From Proteiniphilum sp. UBA5283 (GTDB lineage: Bacteria > Bacteroidota > Bacteroidia > Bacteroidales > Dysgonomonadaceae), in assembly GCA_002408485.1 (NCBI GenBank), contig DHSP01000003.1, positions 1-18,573 of the forward strand: 18,573 nt of DNA, given 5' to 3'. A model generated the notes under the pieces. It was not told where the DNA came from, made no database searches, and saw only the letters and a program-made list of their open reading frames with translations. The translations under genes and the position numbers were made by a program. How positions within the stretch are numbered: the stretch's first letter is position 1; the number at the start of each line of letters is the position of its first letter. This document shows, piece by piece, positions 6,938 through 13,742 of this stretch.

Positions 6938-8245
6938 TTATTTATATTTCACCCATTTTATCATTTCTTTTATTGAGGGTTTTTTACCGTACATCAGAAT
7001 ACCTACCCGGTAAATTTTTGCCGCAAAAATAGAAATGAGAATAAATGTACCATATAGCAACAAAACTGACAACAGCTTCTCCCACATAGGTATTCCAAAC
7101 GGAATACGTACCATCATGACGATGGGAGATGTGAACGGGATGAGCGATGTCCAGAACGCCAAAGGACCGTCGGGATTGCTCACGCTGTAGAATCCGGCAA
7201 AAAATGCAAACATAATAAGCAGTGTCACCGGCGTCATAAACTGACTGGTATCTTCTTCGCTGTCTACAGCCGAGGCAAACATCGCAAAGATAGATGCATA
7301 CAGAACATATCCACCTACGAAGAAAAGGAGAAAGTACAATGCAATCTCAAACCAGTTAACGCTCTCGATCAAATTAACCAATCCTTCCATATCGAAATCC
7401 CCCATGTCGGCCGACATAGCTGCAGCCTTTTCGGGAGAAGAGATAAAGAATGACAGCCCCCCGAATAAGACACCCAGGAGTACTCCCCATATTACCAGTT
7501 GGGTAATTCCAACCAAACCAATTCCAACAATCTTTCCGATCAGTAATTTTACCGGCTTTACCGAAGAGACCATCACCTCCACAATACGGCTTTTCTTCTC
7601 TTCCAATACGGCCTGCATCACCATATTGCCGTATAGAAGAATGAACATGTAAATGAGTATGGTAAAGATCATCCCGATGATGGTGGCAAGCTCGGTTGAC
7701 GACTCCTGCACACTCCCATCGTCCCCCATACGAAGGGTTCGCAGGGATATTTTGGAGCCATCTTCAACAATAGCACGAACCCGGGAAATTGCTTCGGCAT
7801 CCACGTTGCTTGATGTGGATAGCTCATCGAGCTTTTGCTGGGTCACCTTCTCTGTCAGCGTATTCACGATAATGGATTGCAACTCCTGCGGAGCCTGCTT
7901 TTCGGACATGAGCGAAACAGCATGCGGATTCACATTCAGGTCGCCCGTAATCTGCAGAATGGCGAAGAGATCCTTGCCCAACCGTGATTCCTGATCCTGT
8001 TGTCCCGATTCTTCCACAATCTGAAACTTATAACTATCGGTAGACTTCAACAGCGAGGCATAAGTACCGGTATTGTCAATTACAGCGATGTTCTTTACCC
8101 CGCCTTCATTCAGGGTAGAGAGCCAAAATGGAATTACCGACAAAGCCACCATCAGCAGCGGCATGAGCAGGGTGAGAATGATGAATGATTTTTTCCTGAC
8201 CCGCGTGATATATTCCCGTTCTATGACTAATCCTAATGTATTCAT
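6938..8245 (-). CDS. ABC-2 type transporter permease (NatB-like)
   Basis: Membrane subunit of an ABC exporter, 435 residues. A first membrane helix (about 21-43) is followed by a large extracytoplasmic loop (about 45-185), then a C-terminal bundle of helices (about 188-208, 237-268, 301-326, 337-354, 391-411). The cytoplasmic segment EEKKSRIVEVMVSSVKP (215-231) between helices two and three is characteristic of NatB/ABC-2 permeases and is the contact for the ATPase. It lies 48 bp downstream of its ATPase gene. NatAB exports sodium in Bacillus, but many relatives move other substrates and the substrate here is unknown. The fucosidase gene follows with almost no gap. Confidence 0.9.
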   Translation of the reverse strand: MNTLGLVIEREYITRVRKKSFIILTLLMPLLMVALSVIPFWLSTLNEGGVKNIAVIDNTGTYASLLKSTDSYKFQIVEESGQQDQESRLGKDLFAILQITGDLNVNPHAVSLMSEKQAPQELQSIIVNTLTEKVTQQKLDELSTSSNVDAEAISRVRAIVEDGSKISLRTLRMGDDGSVQESSTELATIIGMIFTILIYMFILLYGNMVMQAVLEEKKSRIVEVMVSSVKPVKLLIGKIVGIGLVGITQLVIWGVLLGVLFGGLSFFISSPEKAAAMSADMGDFDMEGLVNLIESVNWFEIALYFLLFFVGGYVLYASIFAMFASAVDSEEDTSQFMTPVTLLIMFAFFAGFYSVSNPDGPLAFWTSLIPFTSPIVMMVRIPFGIPMWEKLLSVLLLYGTFILISIFAAKIYRVGILMYGKKPSIKEMIKWVKYK

Positions 8246-8293
8246 TTCGTTTAGAGATTAAATGAGATTGATAAAGATTGACTTTGCCACTGC

Positions 8294-9202
8294 CTATCTG
8301 GCATTACCAGTCACCGTTTTAATAAAAACATCGTTCATGGTGGGCAATTCCTCGTCGTAACTCACCACCTCATATCGATCGAAGATCAGTCGTGCCAGGT
8401 GATTACTGCTCATATTCTCCATCTTTTTGATGCGCAAATCGATAAATTCGTGATAGGGCTCCCTCGACAGAACTTCGATCGAAGGATGAACAAAATCGAA
8501 CTCACTCCCCAGAATGCGAAAGCGGAAAATGCCCGGCCGGTATTCCTTCCTGATGTCAAACACTTTTCCCTGCAGAACTACCTGCGACTGATGGATAAGG
8601 GCAATATTGTCGCAGAGCTCCTCTACCGACTCCATATTGTGGGTGGAGAGGATGATGGTTTTTCCTTCGTCTCTGAGGCGGAGCATCTCATTTTTCACCA
8701 TATCCGTATTCACCGGATCGAAACCGCTGAAAGGTTCGTCGAATATCAGCAGATCGGGATTGTGTATTACGGTAGAGATAAACTGTACTTTCTGCTGCAT
8801 ACCTTTGGAGAGTTCCTCCACTTTCCGGTTGTACCAATCCATAATATCGAACCGCTTGAACCATTTCATCAGTTCGTGGTGTGCATCTTTTTTAGATAGT
8901 CCGCGCAGTTGGGCAAGATACATTGACAGCTCCCCCACCTTCATTTTTTTATAGAGACCGCGTTCCTCCGGCATATATCCGATATTATACACATCGTCAC
9001 TTCTGGATGGCCTTCCGTCGATCATCACGCTCCCACTGTCGGGAGCCGTGATGCGGGTAATGATACGAATAAGGGTGGTCTTTCCCGCTCCATTGGGGCC
9101 CAGTAATCCGAAAACCGTTCCTCGTGGAACCTGAATGCTCACCTTATTGAGAGCCAGGTGATTTGCGTATTGCTTCACCACTTCTTTGGTTTCTAAATAC
9201 AT
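8294..9202 (-). CDS. ABC transporter ATP-binding protein (NatA-like)
   Basis: Nucleotide-binding subunit, 302 residues, partner of the permease just downstream. Walker A is GPNGAGKT (35-42), the Q-loop region reads YMPEERGLY (76-84), the signature is LSKGMQQK (131-138), Walker B is LLIFDEP (151-157), the D-loop is SGFDP and the switch His is in STHNM (His188). The GYMPEERGLY form and the roughly 90-residue C-terminal extension, resembling DUF4162, are typical of this exporter branch. The gene starts 11 bp after the dnaG stop and lacks a recognisable Shine-Dalgarno sequence. A 12-bp direct repeat flanks its start codon. Confidence 0.93.
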   Translation of the reverse strand: MYLETKEVVKQYANHLALNKVSIQVPRGTVFGLLGPNGAGKTTLIRIITRITAPDSGSVMIDGRPSRSDDVYNIGYMPEERGLYKKMKVGELSMYLAQLRGLSKKDAHHELMKWFKRFDIMDWYNRKVEELSKGMQQKVQFISTVIHNPDLLIFDEPFSGFDPVNTDMVKNEMLRLRDEGKTIILSTHNMESVEELCDNIALIHQSQVVLQGKVFDIRKEYRPGIFRFRILGSEFDFVHPSIEVLSREPYHEFIDLRIKKMENMSSNHLARLIFDRYEVVSYDEELPTMNDVFIKTVTGNAR

Positions 9203-9217
9203 ATGTTTGGTTTCTAA
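9185..9217. repeat. 12-bp direct repeat around the dnaG/ATPase junction
   Basis: TTTGGTTTCTAA occurs at 9185-9196 and again at 9206-9217, a perfect 12-bp repeat with a 21-bp period. On the coding (minus) strand the two copies flank the ATPase ATG: one carries the dnaG stop codon, the other encodes residues 3-6 of the ATPase. It may be the trace of a small tandem duplication. Confidence 0.6.
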
Positions 9218-11244
9218 TATTTCAATACAATCCGCTCACCCAGTTCTTTGGCAAGTACTTTTTTAATCTCCTGAAGTTGTTGCAACCTGGTGATAAGTGT
9301 CACATAATCATCCTTGTTACCCGATTTCATCTCTTTTTTAATTTCTTCAATTTTCTGGAGTACGTAGACATTCTTCAGTTCAGTAGTAGCACGCGGGACA
9401 TAGGAATGAAGCAGATTTTTTTCAAGCAGCCGCGAACTTTTGTCTCCCATTTCCTCGCCCAATATTTTTGAATGTATCTTGCTCAAATGATACCGGTCGC
9501 TCATCAACTCCGATGCAAGTTTATTTACTTTTGGGTCGGGATGTGACAAAAAGTAACGCCCCGAGTTAAACTCAGCATCTTTGATATTCTTCACGGCTTC
9601 TTCAAACATTTGCCGGTAAAGATCGTTGGAAAAGCCAATCTGGTCACGCTCCAAGTCATACTGTACAAATTCTGTCACACCCGGCCCCACTTCCACCAGC
9701 ACGTCTTCTTCAACCACTTTTTTTCCCTCTTTTCGTTTTTGCTTTTCGAACTTCTGGTAAATGGGTGTATTGCCATAGCGAACCACGTAGCGCAATATTT
9801 CCCGTTCGTATTTATCGTAAGGATTCAGGGAGGAAATCCTCCGGACTTTTGATCTCTCCTCTGCCGGATCCGTCGACTGTTCCTGATTTTCACCGCGCGC
9901 CACCGCCTTATCGTCCTGCTCTTTTTTTCTTTCGTAATTACGTTTCCGGATTTTGTTGATTTCCGCAATCAGTACTCGCTCCTGCATGTTGAGCAACTGA
10001 GAGCAATCCTGAATATACACAGAACGGGTGATGGTATTCGGAATGAGGGCTATGCTCTCCACCACATTGGAGATCAACCCTGCCCGTTTGATGGGGTCAT
10101 CGCCCACCTCCTCCAGCAAGAGTTGTGTTTTAAAACGGATAAAGTCAACCTCGTTGTCCGAAATATAACGATGAAAATTATCCGCATTCTGCTTTTTGGC
10201 AAAGGAGTCAGGATCCTCTCCCGGCGGGAGCAGCACCACCTTCACGTTCATGCCATCTTCCAGCAACAGATCAATACCCCTCAATGCGGCTTTTATGCCA
10301 GCCGCATCGCCGTCGTACAATACCGTGATATTTTCAGAGAAGCGATGAATCATGCGAATCTGCCCGTGTGTGAGAGCTGTTCCCGAAGAGGATACCACGT
10401 TTTCAATACCAGCCTGATGCATTGAGATCACATCCGTGTATCCTTCTACCAGAAAACACTTATCCTGCTTCACAATGGCACTTTTGGCAAAGTAGATGCC
10501 ATACAGTTCGTTGCTCTTTGAGTAAATCTCGCTTTCGGGAGAGTTGACGTATTTTCCCGTGTTGTCCACTTTTTTGAGGATGCGTCCCCCGAAAGCGACA
10601 ACCTTTCCTGACAGTTTGTGAACAGGAAAGATCACCCTACCCCGGAACCGGTCGACAAGCCGCTGGTTATGCTCTCCTCCCGCGGAGAGTCCGGTCTTCA
10701 ACAGAAAATCACGTTTGTATCCAGCTTTCTGCGCTTCCTGGGAGAAGGCATCGCGTTGTTCCGGGCTGTAACCCAGTTGAAACTTTTTGATAATATCATC
10801 CCGGAAGCCCCTTTCCCTGAAGTAAGTGAGGCCAACGGCTTTTCCTTCGGGATGGGTATGCAGTATCTTTACAAAAAAGTCGCGGGCATACTCATTCAGG
10901 ATAAACATGCTCTCCCTGTCGCTCTGTGCCTGCTTCTCCTCATCGGTAAATTCTGTCTCAACGACTTCGATGCTGTACTTGCGGGCAACATATTTCAATG
11001 CCTCGTAGTAAGAGAGCTGTTCATGCTTCATCACGAAGTGTATGGGCGATCCGCCCTCTCCGCAGGCAAAGCATTTGCAGATATTCTTTGCAGGAGAAAC
11101 ATAGAAGGAGGGAGTACGGTCATCGTGAAAAGGACATAATCCCACCCAGTTCACTCCTCGGCGGCGGAGCGTAACAAAGTCGGACACGATATCGATAATT
11201 TGGGCTGCGTCCTGAATACGTGCTATTGTTATCTGATCAATCAT
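9214..11244 (-). CDS. dnaG: DNA primase
   Basis: Synthesises RNA primers at the replication fork with the DnaB helicase. The 676-residue protein is longer than E. coli DnaG (581), which I believe is usual for Bacteroidota. The N-terminal zinc domain has CPFH (Cys37, His40) and CFAC (Cys58, Cys61) ligands and the WVGLCPFHDDRTPSF motif. The core follows, with LTYFRERGF and the GGRIL region; the Toprim domain has LVEGYTD (with its acidic Glu) and YDGDAAGIKAALRGID (the DxD pair). The C-terminal part is charged and helical, as expected for the DnaB-interacting domain. It is the first gene of a minus-strand run with the ABC genes 11 bp downstream, and is divergent from ilvE. The minus-strand leader contains TAATTTCG, only a partial match to the -7 box. 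Confidence 0.96.
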   Translation of the reverse strand: MIDQITIARIQDAAQIIDIVSDFVTLRRRGVNWVGLCPFHDDRTPSFYVSPAKNICKCFACGEGGSPIHFVMKHEQLSYYEALKYVARKYSIEVVETEFTDEEKQAQSDRESMFILNEYARDFFVKILHTHPEGKAVGLTYFRERGFRDDIIKKFQLGYSPEQRDAFSQEAQKAGYKRDFLLKTGLSAGGEHNQRLVDRFRGRVIFPVHKLSGKVVAFGGRILKKVDNTGKYVNSPESEIYSKSNELYGIYFAKSAIVKQDKCFLVEGYTDVISMHQAGIENVVSSSGTALTHGQIRMIHRFSENITVLYDGDAAGIKAALRGIDLLLEDGMNVKVVLLPPGEDPDSFAKKQNADNFHRYISDNEVDFIRFKTQLLLEEVGDDPIKRAGLISNVVESIALIPNTITRSVYIQDCSQLLNMQERVLIAEINKIRKRNYERKKEQDDKAVARGENQEQSTDPAEERSKVRRISSLNPYDKYEREILRYVVRYGNTPIYQKFEKQKRKEGKKVVEEDVLVEVGPGVTEFVQYDLERDQIGFSNDLYRQMFEEAVKNIKDAEFNSGRYFLSHPDPKVNKLASELMSDRYHLSKIHSKILGEEMGDKSSRLLEKNLLHSYVPRATTELKNVYVLQKIEEIKKEMKSGNKDDYVTLITRLQQLQEIKKVLAKELGERIVLKY

Positions 11245-11301
11245 TGGGATACGAAATTAATGATTTATGTTGTGAAAACACATTTTTAAAAAATAAAATC
11301 A

Positions 11302-11309
11302 TACATTTG
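11302..11309 (+). promoter_or_regulatory. -7 box of the ilvE promoter
   Basis: TACATTTG matches TAnnTTTG exactly and lies 43 bp upstream of the chosen ilvE start, in the 107-bp divergent gap with dnaG. No good TTTG -33 box is seen, only A/T-rich DNA. Confidence 0.45.
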
Positions 11310-11351
11310 TACGGGATTAATCTAATCCAACCAACATTAAAATATTTGAAG

Positions 11352-12368
11352 ATGGATGCAATCGATTGGTCGAACATATCGTTCGGCTATATGAAAACCG
11401 ACTACAATGTACGCAGTCATTTCGCCGACGGAGAGTGGAGTGCCCCCACACTGGAAACGTCAGAATACCTGAACCTCCACATGGCTGCCACCTGTCTGCA
11501 TTACGGACAGGAAGTCTTTGAAGGATTAAAAGCGTTCCGGGGCAAAGACGGGAAAATACGCATTTTCCGCATGCGGGAAAATGCATTGCGCCTGCAATCA
11601 TCCTGTCGCGGCATCATGATGGCCGAGTTGCCGGTCGACCTTTTTGAGGAGATGGTGCTCCTCGTTGTGAAAAAAAACGAACGTTTTGTTCCCCCCTATG
11701 AGAGTGGAGCATCACTATATATCCGCCCGCTGCTTATTGGCACCAGTGCACAGGTGGGCGTAAAACCAGCCAAAGAATACACATTCCTTATTTTCGTGAC
11801 ACCAGTAGGCCCTTATTTCAAGGAGGGATTCAAGCCAACCCCCATGGTCATCATGCGGGAGTACGACCGTGCGGCACCACTGGGCACCGGCACATACAAG
11901 GTGGGAGGAAACTACGCTGCCAGTCTGAAATCAGGGGAATTAGCCCATGAGATGGGTTACTCTGCGGTATTGTATCTCGATGCGAAAGAGAAAAAATATA
12001 TCGACGAATGCGGGCCGGCCAATTTCTTCGGAATAAAGAACAACACCTACATCACGCCCAAGTCGACTTCCATATTGCCCTCAATCACCAACAAAAGCCT
12101 GATGCAACTGGCTGAAGACATGGGACTCACCGTAGAGCGCCGCCCGGTACTGGAGGAAGAGCTTAACACATTTGAAGAAGCAGGGGCATGCGGTACCGCC
12201 GCCGTGATTAGTCCTATACTGCGCATCGACGATTTGAGCGAACACAAGACCTACGAAATTTCGAAAGACGGAAAGGCAGGGCCAGTCAGTGAGAAGCTTT
12301 ATCGTAAGCTGCGGGCAATTCAATATGGCGACGAGCCCGATGTGCATGGCTGGATCACGATCGTATAA
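11352..12368 (+). CDS. ilvE: Branched-chain amino acid aminotransferase
   Basis: A PLP enzyme that interconverts leucine, isoleucine and valine with their 2-oxo acids. The frame is open upstream, but the ATG at 11352 (MDAIDWSNISFGY, 338 residues) matches the family start and lies downstream of a promoter-like box; the upstream codons are leader. Motifs: YGQEVFEGLKAFR (51-63), SLYIRPLLIGTS (121-132), GTGTYKVGGNYA (178-189) with the PLP Lys183, and IDECGPANFFGI (217-228). The length and FEGLKAFRG-type motif suit the larger IlvE group found in Bacteroidota. The gene stands alone, divergent from dnaG, and ends at a strong terminator, so it is probably monocistronic. Confidence 0.96.
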   Translation: MDAIDWSNISFGYMKTDYNVRSHFADGEWSAPTLETSEYLNLHMAATCLHYGQEVFEGLKAFRGKDGKIRIFRMRENALRLQSSCRGIMMAELPVDLFEEMVLLVVKKNERFVPPYESGASLYIRPLLIGTSAQVGVKPAKEYTFLIFVTPVGPYFKEGFKPTPMVIMREYDRAAPLGTGTYKVGGNYAASLKSGELAHEMGYSAVLYLDAKEKKYIDECGPANFFGIKNNTYITPKSTSILPSITNKSLMQLAEDMGLTVERRPVLEEELNTFEEAGACGTAAVISPILRIDDLSEHKTYEISKDGKAGPVSEKLYRKLRAIQYGDEPDVHGWITIV

Positions 12369-12376
12369 TAAAAACC

Positions 12377-12399
12377 AAAGCGGCAGAAGCCGCTTTTTT
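12377..12399 (+). terminator. Strong intrinsic terminator after ilvE
   Basis: AAAGCGGC and GCCGCTTT form an 8-bp stem with a 4-nt AGAA loop, running into six T residues. It lies 8 bp after the ilvE stop codon. The 5' A residues also make it a possible weaker terminator for the convergent CYTH gene. Confidence 0.92.
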
Positions 12400-12423
12400 A
12401 TTTTTGAGGAGGGTGAATGTCCA

Positions 12424-12897
12424 CTAGTCTCTCCATTCAGTATAGGGATGGAGAGAGAGGAACGAATTGTAATAACGAACGTTCCCCGTCACTTCAGGCC
12501 CCAGCCAATCGGGTTTCGCATAAGTCTCGTCTTCGCTTTCCAGCTCCACTTCAGCAATGCACAAACCTTCATTTTTACCATAAAACTCATCCACTTCAAA
12601 GATATGGCTCCCAACCTGCACCAGATAGCGCTTCTTTTCGATCAGGGCATCCTCGCACAGTTGAAGCATCTCTTCGGCATCTTTCACAGGAATCTCGTAC
12701 TCCCATTCATGTCGTTTTAATTCGCCATCTATCGCTGCACTCTTGATGGTGACATATGCCTTCTCATCTTTGATCCGCACACGGATTACACTTGTTTCCG
12801 ACTGGGAAAGATAACCCTGTTTGATAAACATGCTTTTAAATGCGTCTGCTTTGTAGTTTCCCTCGACCAGAAATTTCCGTTCAATCTCGTATCCCAT
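12424..12897 (-). CDS. CYTH domain protein (triphosphate tunnel metalloenzyme)
   Basis: A 157-residue single-domain protein of the CYTH/TTM family, which hydrolyses tripolyphosphate or other triphosphates inside an eight-stranded tunnel using divalent metal. The N-terminal ExExK signature is EIERKFLV (Glu4, Glu6, Lys8). Further tunnel residues fit RVRIKD (Arg39, Arg41), TIKS (Lys52), EYEIP, KKRYLV (Lys89, Arg90), EVDEF (102-106) and AEVELE (115-120), with charges alternating along the strands as expected. The size matches stand-alone bacterial tripolyphosphatases. It is convergent with ilvE. Its upstream region carries a terminator-like hairpin, so expression may depend on a promoter close to the gene that I could not identify. 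Confidence 0.9.
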   Translation of the reverse strand: MGYEIERKFLVEGNYKADAFKSMFIKQGYLSQSETSVIRVRIKDEKAYVTIKSAAIDGELKRHEWEYEIPVKDAEEMLQLCEDALIEKKRYLVQVGSHIFEVDEFYGKNEGLCIAEVELESEDETYAKPDWLGPEVTGNVRYYNSFLSLHPYTEWRD

Positions 12898-12959
12898 ATT
12901 TCTCTATTTGTGACATTGTAAAAAAAATCGAAAAGCAAAATGTGTTGCAGACAGCAAAA

Positions 12960-13079
12960 GGAAAAAAACTATGTTTTTAAGTCCCCGTAATCACTACGAA
13001 AAAAATAAAAACATAGTTAAGATTTTGGTTGGATTAAATAAAAATCAATGCGCGTAATTCTATTCTTTATTCAATGAAT
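12960..13079 (-). ncRNA. Possible small RNA ending in a terminator-like hairpin
   Basis: A putative minus-strand transcript starting near 13079, downstream of TATTTTTG (13093-13086, -7 form TAnnTTTG). It would end at a 13-bp perfect inverted repeat whose arms lie at 13006-13018 and 12967-12979, followed by seven T residues on that strand. The 26-nt interval between the arms includes a G-rich segment. It could equally be an attenuator in the leader of the CYTH gene. No known RNA family is recognised and chance is possible in such A/T-rich DNA. Confidence 0.3.
12961..13018 (-). terminator. Long-stem terminator-like hairpin upstream of the CYTH gene
   Basis: AACTATGTTTTTA (12967-12979) and its exact complement (13006-13018) form a 13-bp stem with a 26-nt loop. 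On the minus strand the 3' arm continues into a run of seven T residues (12968-12962 region), the arrangement of an intrinsic terminator, though the stem is A/T-rich. It lies 70 bp upstream of the CYTH start codon. Confidence 0.5.
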
Positions 13080-13318
13080 CTAAAACAAAAATAAGATATT
13101 CTTGCTAATTAATAAAATATTTTTCCAAATATTCAAAAACATTGAGGAATTTTTCCCCACTTATGCTGAGCTTTTTTATTGTCCCAAAGAGGAATTTCCA
13201 CAAACACTCACTATCTCAAATAAAGAATTAAGCAGGGAAATACCGAACATTCGCAAAAGTGGTTTTGTTTAGAAAATGGAGCTTTCAATGAAGAAACTCC
13301 TTCAAAAAATTATCAATA

Positions 13319-13516
13319 ATGAAAAAGCAAGGAATTAAAGGTAATTGGAATGAGTTGAAAGCCCTCGCCAAACAAGAATGGGCTGATTTGACGGACGATG
13401 ATCTTCTGTACGAAGATGAACAGGACGACGAGCTTTTTGGCAGAATCCAGTCAAGGACAGGCAAAACACGAGACGAGATCCGGGATTGGTTCGAGAGAGA
13501 GCTTGATAAAATTTAA
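13319..13516 (+). CDS. CsbD-like stress protein
   Basis: A 65-residue acidic soluble protein. It follows the CsbD family pattern: an N-terminal K-G-x-W-x-E-L-K-x-x-A-K segment (residues 7-17), WADLTDDDL (20-28), then a helix with GRIQ-x-R-T-G-K-x-x-x-E (41-53). CsbD-like proteins are often induced by general stress and their biochemical role is unknown. The ATG at 13319 gives the usual family length. It stands alone after a long A/T-rich gap with no housekeeping-type -7 box, consistent with stress control, though that is not shown. A 16-codon frame (13288-13338) overlaps its start and is probably chance. Confidence 0.85.
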   Translation: MKKQGIKGNWNELKALAKQEWADLTDDDLLYEDEQDDELFGRIQSRTGKTRDEIRDWFERELDKI

Positions 13517-13567
13517 ACAGTGATCTTTCGGAGCACAACAATGCGCCGGAATAGTAGCCGAACGGGC

Positions 13568-13598
13568 AGGATGCCAAACAGTTGCCTTGAGGATGCCA
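13568..13598. repeat. Short direct repeat upstream of the TonB receptor
   Basis: AGGATGCCA occurs at 13568-13576 and 13590-13598, spaced 22 bp, about two helical turns. The second copy runs into ATGCC-A-GGCAT, a 5-bp dyad. The pair lies 145-175 bp upstream of the receptor start and could bind a regulator, but the repeat is short. Confidence 0.4.
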
Positions 13599-13742
13599 GG
13601 CATTCCATTCAATACCAGGATAGATGCCCCCCGTCGTCTATTGTCTACAAAATACGAATGTGTGAGGGCCGTAAAAAAAAATGACTTTCCGAACAAATGG
13701 TGAAACATTTTGTTTTTACAGTTTGCCAACTTACAACATCGT

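Larger units (their letters stand above)
12898..13318. other. AT-rich intergenic region without a gene
   Basis: About 420 bp between the divergent CYTH and csbD-like genes. I see no coding frame. It contains the 13-bp inverted repeat at 12967-13018, a possible minus-strand promoter at 13086-13116 and a short A/T hairpin at 13116-13133. The plus strand has no TAnnTTTG box, so the csbD promoter may be recognised by an alternative sigma factor, which is inference. Confidence 0.6.

Noticed and set aside
11220..11351. Longer N-terminus for IlvE from an upstream in-frame start
   Set aside because: The extra 44 codons overlap the dnaG start region and the -7 box, and have no family similarity; the ATG at 11352 fits the family.
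12289..12720. A plus-strand frame running from the ilvE end through the terminator into the CYTH gene
   Set aside because: It crosses a strong terminator and overlaps two well-supported genes in other frames.
13116..13133. AATATTT-TTCC-AAATATT hairpin
   Set aside because: It is purely A/T in the stem, in very A/T-rich DNA and without a T-tract in a useful position, so chance explains it.
13288..13338. A 16-codon frame overlapping the csbD-like start
   Set aside because: It is short and lysine/asparagine-rich as A/T-rich DNA commonly gives, with no sign of a leader-peptide function.
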